Below the pieces are notes generated by a model. It was given only the letters and a program-made list of their open reading frames with translations. It ran no database searches and was not told where the DNA came from. Source: Gemmatimonadaceae bacterium (GTDB lineage: Bacteria; Gemmatimonadota; Gemmatimonadetes; Gemmatimonadales; Gemmatimonadaceae). Taken from it: a stretch of DNA of 7,772 nucleotides. How positions within the stretch are numbered: position 1 is the first letter of the stretch; every line of letters starts with the position of its first letter. Location: NCBI GenBank assembly GCA_017881545.1, contig JADGQU010000098.1:1-7772 (forward strand). The letters are read 5' to 3'. A program made the translations under genes and the position numbers. Shown here piece by piece: positions 5,686 to 7,772 of this stretch.

Positions 5686-6606
5686 TCATGATGTGTAAGA
5701 TGTGACGGTTAGTGTACGCGCCTTCGTATCCAGCGTCGCCGTGGCGCCGAGCGGGACCGTCCACTGCGAATCGATGTGTCCGATCGGAATTCCGGCGAGG
5801 CACGGGACTCCGAGTGCGTGCGCGGTCTCGCCGAGTATTTCGTCCAACGGGCGGCCGCCACCGCCGGCGTCGTCGGGGCATTTGACGCATTCGCCGAACG
5901 CGATCGCCTTGCACCCGTTGAACGCGCCCGAGAGCCTGAGCTGTTGGAGCATCCGGTCCACGCGGTACACGGGCTCGTTGATGTCCTCGAGGATGAGGAT
6001 GCCGTCGGAGAGATCCGCCATGAAGGGGGTGCCGCAGAGCGAGGCGAGCACGGCGAGATTTCCGCCGACGAGTCTCCCCTCGGCGGTGCCGGGATTGATC
6101 TCGCGAGCGTTGGGGGCAGCGCCACAGGAGTCTGTCTGATGGATGACGGCGCGCTCAAGTGAATCGCGCGAGAAATCGCTGAGCGGCTCCCGCGCGGTTG
6201 GTCCGTGATAGCTGATGAGTCTGCACTTTCGCTGCACCGCGGCGTGGAGCGCCGTGATGTCGGAGTATCCGATGATGGGCTTGGGTGTGCGCGACAGCGC
6301 GTCGTAGTCGATGCCGTCCAGGATGCGGATTATTCCGTAGCCCCCGCGCACGCACCAGATCGCATCGATGTTGGGATCCCGCAGCGCGACGTTGATGTCG
6401 TTCAACCTGTCCTTGTCGTGACCCGCCAGATATCCGGTCCGATCCGAGGCGTGCAGCGCGACGATCGGCTCCCAACCGAATGTGCGCGCATTCCCCTGCG
6501 CGCGCGCGAGCTCTTCAGGTTTTTGCAGCGGACCAGCTGGGGCGACGAGCGCGACGCGGGCGCCGGGCTCGAGCCGTTTAGCCCGACGAAATTGTTTTAC
6601 TGGCAC
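5686..6606 (-). CDS. LD-carboxypeptidase (peptidase family S66)
   Basis: A 306-residue S66 serine peptidase of the LdcA/MccF type. LdcA members remove the terminal D-alanine from murein tetrapeptides during cell-wall recycling in the cytosol. ARVALVAPAGP (16-26) is the usual N-terminal strand. The catalytic set is visible: Ser115 in IGYSDITALH, Glu207 in LILEDINEPVYRVDRML, and His277 in IPIGHIDSQWTVPLG. VGGNLAVLASLCGTP (180-194) is also typical. Length fits the family (about 300). The start is the GTG at 6606, the only usable in-frame start after a long stop-free but non-homologous stretch; AGGA lies 4 nt before it. AFGECVKCPDD adds two nearby Cys (240, 243) of unknown meaning. It is the first gene of the operon with rhodanese, alpha/beta hydrolase and NUDIX, divergent from the glycine-rich gene. 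LdcA is more likely than MccF given this setting. Confidence 0.92.
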   Translation of the reverse strand: MPVKQFRRAKRLEPGARVALVAPAGPLQKPEELARAQGNARTFGWEPIVALHASDRTGYLAGHDKDRLNDINVALRDPNIDAIWCVRGGYGIIRILDGIDYDALSRTPKPIIGYSDITALHAAVQRKCRLISYHGPTAREPLSDFSRDSLERAVIHQTDSCGAAPNAREINPGTAEGRLVGGNLAVLASLCGTPFMADLSDGILILEDINEPVYRVDRMLQQLRLSGAFNGCKAIAFGECVKCPDDAGGGGRPLDEILGETAHALGVPCLAGIPIGHIDSQWTVPLGATATLDTKARTLTVTSYTS

Positions 6607-6722
6607 GAAATCCTGGTTTGTGGCGCGAATTACGCAGGTAGTTAGCCGCTTGCTTGTTTTTAATATGGCACATGCGTTGCTTTTTTCGCTGCCAGGAACA
6701 AACAACTCCGGAGGGTAGAAGC
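6607..6722. promoter_or_regulatory. Divergent intergenic region between the LD-carboxypeptidase and glycine-rich genes
   Basis: This 116-bp stretch must hold promoters for both directions. Its most AT-rich part is GTTTTTAATATGG, where TAATAT (6661-6666, plus strand) is a fair -10 match; no matching -35 at 16-18 bp is evident. On the minus strand the same stretch reads CATATTAAAA. A TTTTTT run (6681-6686) follows without a clear hairpin before it. GGAGGG at 6710-6715 is the ribosome binding site of the glycine-rich gene. Exact promoter positions are uncertain. Confidence 0.4.
6710..6715 (+). promoter_or_regulatory. Strong ribosome binding site of the glycine-rich gene
   Basis: GGAGGG lies 7 nt before ATG 6723, the best Shine-Dalgarno on the plus strand of this window. 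It rules in favour of Met at 6723 rather than the upstream ATG at 6654. Confidence 0.8.
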
Positions 6723-7022
6723 ATGGCTGGTACGGAAGAGAAGTTTGGTGCGAAGGGTGGTGGCGGGTCCGGTGGCGGACCCGGCGGCGGTGGTGGTGGT
6801 AAACCCGGAGGAGGTGGCGGCGGCCAGGGCGGCGGCGGGCAAGGTGGTGGAGGCCAGGGCGGTGGTGGTGGCGGACGCCCACCCGGCGGCGGTGGTGGTG
6901 GACAAGGTGGTGGCGGTGGCGGCAAGCCCGGTGGCGGCGGTGGCCAGGGCGGTGGTGGCGGACAGGGCGGTGGCGGCGGTGGCCGTCCACCTGGAGGAGG
7001 AGGAGGCGGAGGCGCTCGTTAA
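6723..7022 (+). CDS. Glycine-rich low-complexity protein (70 of 99 residues Gly)
   Basis: I do not recognise a family. The 99-residue product begins MAGTEEKFGAKGGGGSGGGP and is then almost only glycine blocks of 4-7 residues, separated by single Gln, KP or RPP. By count 70 residues are Gly. Seven Lys/Arg against two Glu make it basic. There is no signal peptide, membrane helix or Cys, and only one aromatic residue (Phe8), so it should be cytosolic and disordered or form polyglycine-type structure. Coding status is supported by a strong Shine-Dalgarno (GGAGGG, 7 nt before ATG), mixed GGT/GGC/GGA codons that conserve Gly, and an intrinsic terminator 13 nt after the TAA. The array contains two imperfect copies of one block. 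It appears to be its own transcription unit. A function in RNA binding, condensation or as a structural filler would be guesswork. Confidence 0.75.
   Translation: MAGTEEKFGAKGGGGSGGGPGGGGGGKPGGGGGGQGGGGQGGGGQGGGGGGRPPGGGGGGQGGGGGGKPGGGGGQGGGGGQGGGGGGRPPGGGGGGGAR
6783..7013 (+). repeat. Imperfect internal duplication in the glycine-rich gene
   Basis: Residues 21-60 (G6-KP-G6-Q-G4-Q-G4-Q-G6-RPP-G6) and 62-97 (G6-KP-G5-Q-G5-Q-G6-RPP-G7) share the same order of spacers KP, Q, Q, RPP. KP to RPP is 25 residues in the first copy and 20 in the second. The DNA is built from GGT/GGC triplets and is very G-rich on the coding strand. Confidence 0.75.
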
Positions 7023-7035
7023 CTCCTGCCAATCG

Positions 7036-7072
7036 AGCGGGGCGCCGCATTCGCGCGGCGCCCCGCTTTTTT
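7036..7072 (+). terminator. Intrinsic terminator after the glycine-rich gene
   Basis: GCGGGGCGCCGC (7037-7048) pairs perfectly with GCGGCGCCCCGC (7055-7066) around a 6-nt loop, with a further A-T pair outside, and is followed by TTTTTT (7067-7072). There is no T-run on the other side of the stem, so it works only in the plus direction. Confidence 0.93.
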
Positions 7073-7076
7073 ATTG

Positions 7077-7772
7077 ATGCATTACCCCGGCGCCATACTC
7101 TGGTCGCTGCCGTGGATCATTCCACCGGTGGTTACTTACTTCCGGCTGCGTCACTCGCGCTCGCTGGATGAAGAGAGCGACGTCCCTCCCGAGAATCCGC
7201 CGCTCGTGTCGGTGATCGTTCCCGCGCGTAACGAAGCGCACAACATCGCGCGCTGCGTGACGTCGATTCTCTCGACTACGTACCCGAACATGGAGATGAT
7301 CGTCGTCGACGACAGCTCTACAGATGGAACCGCACAGATCGCGCGCGACGCGGCCCAGCGTGATCCGCGCGCGCGCTTCATAGCATCGCCGCCATTGCCG
7401 GAGGGCTGGTTCGGCAAGCAGTGGGCGTGCGCGAGCGGCGCCAGAATCGCGCGCGGCAGCGTTCTCCAGTTCACCGACGCCGACACCGTCCACGGCCCTG
7501 ATCTGTTGACACGCTCAGTCAACGCGATGCGCCGCGCCCGTGCCCAGCTCTTCTCCGTCGCCGGCCGCCAGGAGCTCGGCGGATTCTGGGAGAAGGTGAT
7601 TCAGCCGCAGATTTTCACGATCCTCTCGATGCGCTATGGCGGCACGCAGTCGATTACCGAGGCGACGAACGTGCGCGACAAGATTGCCACCGGGCAGTGC
7701 ATCTTCGTCACGCACGACAGCTACAACGCGATTGGCGGGCACGCGAGCGTGCGATCGTCGGTGGCGGAAGAC
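7077..7772 (+). CDS. Family 2 glycosyltransferase, membrane-anchored (cut by window edge)
   Basis: The 232 codons visible encode the N-terminal membrane segment (ILWSLPWIIPPVVTYF, 7-22) and most of a GT2 catalytic domain, so it acts at the inner face of the cytoplasmic membrane using a nucleotide sugar. Motifs are VSVIVPARNEA (44-54), IVVDDSSTDGT (75-85), GWFGKQWACASGA (110-122), the metal-binding DxD in FTDADT (Asp134, Asp136), and VAED at 229-232, which is the third-Asp (ED) motif where the window ends. The pattern is closest to the HpnB/CrtQ-like group that glycosylates lipids such as hopanoids or carotenoids, but acceptor assignment is tentative. The ATG at 7077 lies 4 nt after the terminator U-tract and has no Shine-Dalgarno; TTG 7074 is the only nearby alternative. 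The membrane helix fits relatives, so the start is probably right. Confidence 0.9.
   Translation, partial: MHYPGAILWSLPWIIPPVVTYFRLRHSRSLDEESDVPPENPPLVSVIVPARNEAHNIARCVTSILSTTYPNMEMIVVDDSSTDGTAQIARDAAQRDPRARFIASPPLPEGWFGKQWACASGARIARGSVLQFTDADTVHGPDLLTRSVNAMRRARAQLFSVAGRQELGGFWEKVIQPQIFTILSMRYGGTQSITEATNVRDKIATGQCIFVTHDSYNAIGGHASVRSSVAED

Noticed and set aside
6578..6925. Minus-strand polyproline open frame
   Set aside because: Proline runs are simply the complement of GGN glycine codons. It overlaps the LD-carboxypeptidase start and has no ribosome binding site.
6607..7050. Upstream extension of the LD-carboxypeptidase to 454 residues
   Set aside because: The extension is the complement of the glycine-rich gene (Arg/His-rich). 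The S66 family length and N-terminal strand fit a start at 6606.
6745..7077. Plus-strand Ala/Val-rich open frame within the glycine-rich gene
   Set aside because: It is the +1 reading of GGT/GGC codons (GTG/GCG). It runs through the terminator and lacks a start signal.

Overview
This is a GC-rich window from a bacterial chromosome. It looks like ordinary chromosomal DNA: I see no transposase, integrase, phage gene, CRISPR array, tRNA or rRNA. Several starts are GTG or TTG and several lack a clear Shine-Dalgarno site. Together with the gene content (MntH, a DtxR-type MntR carrying a C-terminal SH3/FeoA domain, MacB/FtsX-type permeases, a membrane GT2 glycosyltransferase), this reminds me of Gemmatimonadota or a similar phylum of free-living Gram-negative bacteria. 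That placement is a low-confidence inference.

Region 1 (1-3196, minus strand) is a manganese-homeostasis operon read right to left. Its order is promoter and operator (3168-3196), mntH (NRAMP Mn(II)/H+ symporter), a universal stress protein, mntR (Mn-type DtxR-family repressor), then the N-terminal part of an ABC-transporter permease that runs off the left edge. The genes are tightly packed: mntH and usp overlap by 1 nt, usp stops 23 nt before the best mntR start, and mntR and the permease are 9 nt apart in the same reading frame. A 20-bp inverted repeat (7-bp arms, 6-bp spacer) covers the presumed -10 element and spacer of the mntH promoter. It is the obvious candidate target for MntR, which would give a negative feedback loop: high Mn leads to MntR-Mn, which represses mntH-usp-mntR.

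Region 2 (3197-3863) has a short divergent intergenic stretch and a plus-strand gene for a small four-helix, His-containing membrane protein that resembles DUF2231 proteins.

Region 3 (3852-6606, minus strand) is a second compact operon. In transcription order it encodes an LD-carboxypeptidase (S66), a single-domain rhodanese, an alpha/beta hydrolase and a NudL-type NUDIX (CoA pyrophosphatase-like) hydrolase. The gaps or overlaps are 7 nt, a 4-nt overlap, and 1 nt. It looks like a housekeeping, recycling and detoxification cluster. Its last gene overlaps the end of the convergent membrane-protein gene by 12 bp.

Region 4 (6607-7772, plus strand) has a divergent intergenic region, then a monocistronic-looking gene for a striking 99-residue protein that is 70 of 99 glycines. 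It has a strong Shine-Dalgarno site and a textbook intrinsic terminator. A membrane-anchored GT2 glycosyltransferase begins only 4 nt after the terminator U-tract and runs off the right edge. The glycine-rich protein is the least explained item here and the best candidate for something undescribed. The mntH operator is the clearest regulatory signal.
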